Of a stretch of DNA of 6,246 bases, positions 5,314 through 6,246 are shown one piece after another. Under the pieces are notes generated by a model. It saw only the letters and a list, made by a program, of their open reading frames with translations, did no database searches and was not told the DNA's origin. Position numbers and translations under genes: made by a program. Origin of the DNA: Paracoccaceae bacterium. Lineage in GTDB: Bacteria; Pseudomonadota; Alphaproteobacteria; Rhodobacterales; Rhodobacteraceae. The stretch's first letter is position 1. Each line of letters opens with the position of its first letter. The stretch is taken from NCBI GenBank assembly GCA_016765235.1, contig JAESQH010000097.1:1-6246 (forward strand). Reading direction: 5' to 3'.

Positions 5314-5337
5314 AGGGGGGGCTTGTAACACCCCCCT
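5314..5337. other. Candidate nick site: oriT or double-strand origin hairpin
   Basis: AGGGGGG (5314-5320) pairs with CCCCCCT (5331-5337) around the loop GCTTGTAACA. The hairpin lies 30 bp before the Rep_trans-type gene. Rep_trans and MOB_T proteins nick single-stranded loops of hairpins close to their own genes. The 24-bp size, the six- or seven-base G/C-run arms and the TAACA in the loop recall the ICEBs1 oriT as I remember it, but with the G-run and C-run arms exchanged. The loop also holds CTTG, reminiscent of phiX174/pC194-type nick sites. The function is inferred, not shown. Confidence 0.5.
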
Positions 5338-5367
5338 CCACGAATACGAAAGTGTAGGTCAGAGTAA

Positions 5368-6246
5368 ATGGACGCGGTTATAGTACACAGCGGGTTTGAT
5401 GGGCTGAAATTCACTATTCAAACCGACATTCCCCCTGCATTACGCGAAAAGCTGGCCTCGGCCAAAGCCCACGCAAAAGAAACCTTCAGCGATTGCTTGG
5501 TAGACTTCGGTTCCGTCTCCCTCAGCGTAACCAGCAAAGGGTCGCGAGGCTTTACGACTCACACAGGCGATCATGGAGCAATCTGGCTCTTCCAAGACCC
5601 GGAAGACCCAATTCCAAACAACCCCGGCATTACCGTAGATTTTCGCGCCTTCGGTCTTGCTACAAGTGGTCTTGAAGGGGCCGAAGCGCATTTCCGCGAA
5701 TGTATGGACGCGTTCGGGATTACCTACGTTGAGACACAGCTGCGGGTCACCCGCGCTGATTTCGCGGTGGATTTCGTCGCCCCTTGGTTCGAACCAAATC
5801 GCGAATGCTTAATCCTTCCACCAGGAACAAAGTCAACCGAGTACGCGGACATTGATAAAACCGAAACCGTCTCCAGCGGTGCGCATGTCACTGGCCTTCG
5901 CGCCGGGGCCATAGCAAACCGCCAGTTGGCTATTTACGACAAACGCGCCGAGATCATTCAAACGAACAAAATGGGGTGGCTGACAATCTGGAACGCTGCA
6001 CTGGAAGCAAAGGGCGAACCGCCCCTTGACCTAACAGACCGCGATACAAGCCAAGTCTGGCGGTTCGCGCTGCGCCTCGGGTCCAAGCAACTACGCAATC
6101 GGTTCGAAATGCGTAGCTGGCAAGATGTCCGTGACATCATCGGAGACGCCTTCTCAGACTCACTGAAGCGTATTCGCTACTGCATCCCCACCGCAGACGC
6201 TAACCGCGCCCGCTGGCCCACCCACGGACTCTGGCGGCAGTTTGCG
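5368..6246 (+). CDS. Rep_trans/MOB_T-like replication initiator or relaxase (3' end outside window)
   Basis: The reading frame is open from ATG 5368 to the window end, giving 293 residues with no stop. Three blocks match the replication initiation factor family (Rep_trans, which includes RstA of CTX phage, pT181-type Rep and the NicK/Orf20 MOB_T relaxases): RADFAVDF (129-136), NRQLAIYDKRAE with Y190, K192 and E195, and RFALRLGSKQL from R232. Y190 is the best candidate for the tyrosine that nicks DNA and becomes linked to its 5' end; this is inferred from its position. Such proteins start rolling-circle replication or strand transfer. The start is fixed by a TAA stop directly before ATG (5365-5367); the ribosome binding site is weak (AGG 5356-5358). 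The gene follows the excisionase-like gene after a structured leader that probably contains its origin. It could be a phage-type initiator or an IME relaxase; the C-terminus would help to decide. Confidence 0.8.
   Translation, partial: MDAVIVHSGFDGLKFTIQTDIPPALREKLASAKAHAKETFSDCLVDFGSVSLSVTSKGSRGFTTHTGDHGAIWLFQDPEDPIPNNPGITVDFRAFGLATSGLEGAEAHFRECMDAFGITYVETQLRVTRADFAVDFVAPWFEPNRECLILPPGTKSTEYADIDKTETVSSGAHVTGLRAGAIANRQLAIYDKRAEIIQTNKMGWLTIWNAALEAKGEPPLDLTDRDTSQVWRFALRLGSKQLRNRFEMRSWQDVRDIIGDAFSDSLKRIRYCIPTADANRARWPTHGLWRQFA

Noticed and set aside
5181..5414. Minus-strand ORF of 77 codons across the rep leader
   Set aside because: It translates the hairpins and the G-run, lacks a start signal and overlaps the rep start; not a credible gene.

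Overview
The window looks like a mobile-element insertion zone in an alphaproteobacterial chromosome, most likely Rhodobacterales. The basis is the tRNA-fMet-type attachment fragment, the codon and base composition, and the XRE-family protein at 3527-3910, whose sequence resembles small regulators I remember from Rhodobacteraceae. That assignment is from memory; no search was run.

Layout, left to right. A GTG-started metallo-beta-lactamase-fold gene (40-750, minus strand) is AT-richer than most of the window and ends early for its family. A non-coding stretch (751-1235) follows. It holds a 3'-half tRNA-fMet fragment (1013-1057) that marks an integration junction, two sets of short direct repeats spaced one helical turn apart (925-944 and 1179-1206) that look like integrase arm sites, and a promoter. 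A complete tyrosine integrase follows (1236-2423, plus strand). Next come a 230-bp spacer packed with TACGTA palindromes and an unrecognised 237-residue gene with a TTG start (2656-3369). An XRE-type regulator (3527-3910, plus strand) faces a CspA-family cold-shock gene (4076-4282, minus strand) with a clear intrinsic terminator. A 214-bp sequence with perfect 18-bp inverted ends (4489-4702) looks like a MITE or IS remnant. A 42-bp near-perfect palindrome (4730-4771) stands before a 75-residue AlpA/excisionase-type HTH gene (4837-5064). A 303-bp highly structured non-coding stretch with several hairpins leads into a Rep_trans/MOB_T-like replication initiator or relaxase gene (5368 to the window end, partial).

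How it may work together (inference). The integrase, the tRNA-fMet fragment and the phased arm repeats make up the left end of an integrated element that runs rightward; an intact tRNA-fMet is predicted beyond the right edge. The HTH gene would be the excision or regulatory factor. The Rep_trans protein would nick a hairpin origin just upstream of its own gene. The best candidate nick site is the hairpin at 5314-5337, whose G/C-run arms and TAACA-containing loop recall the ICEBs1 oriT used by the relaxase NicK. It is not clear whether the XRE and csp genes are cargo or host genes between two separate elements. No phage structural, conjugation or partition genes are visible.
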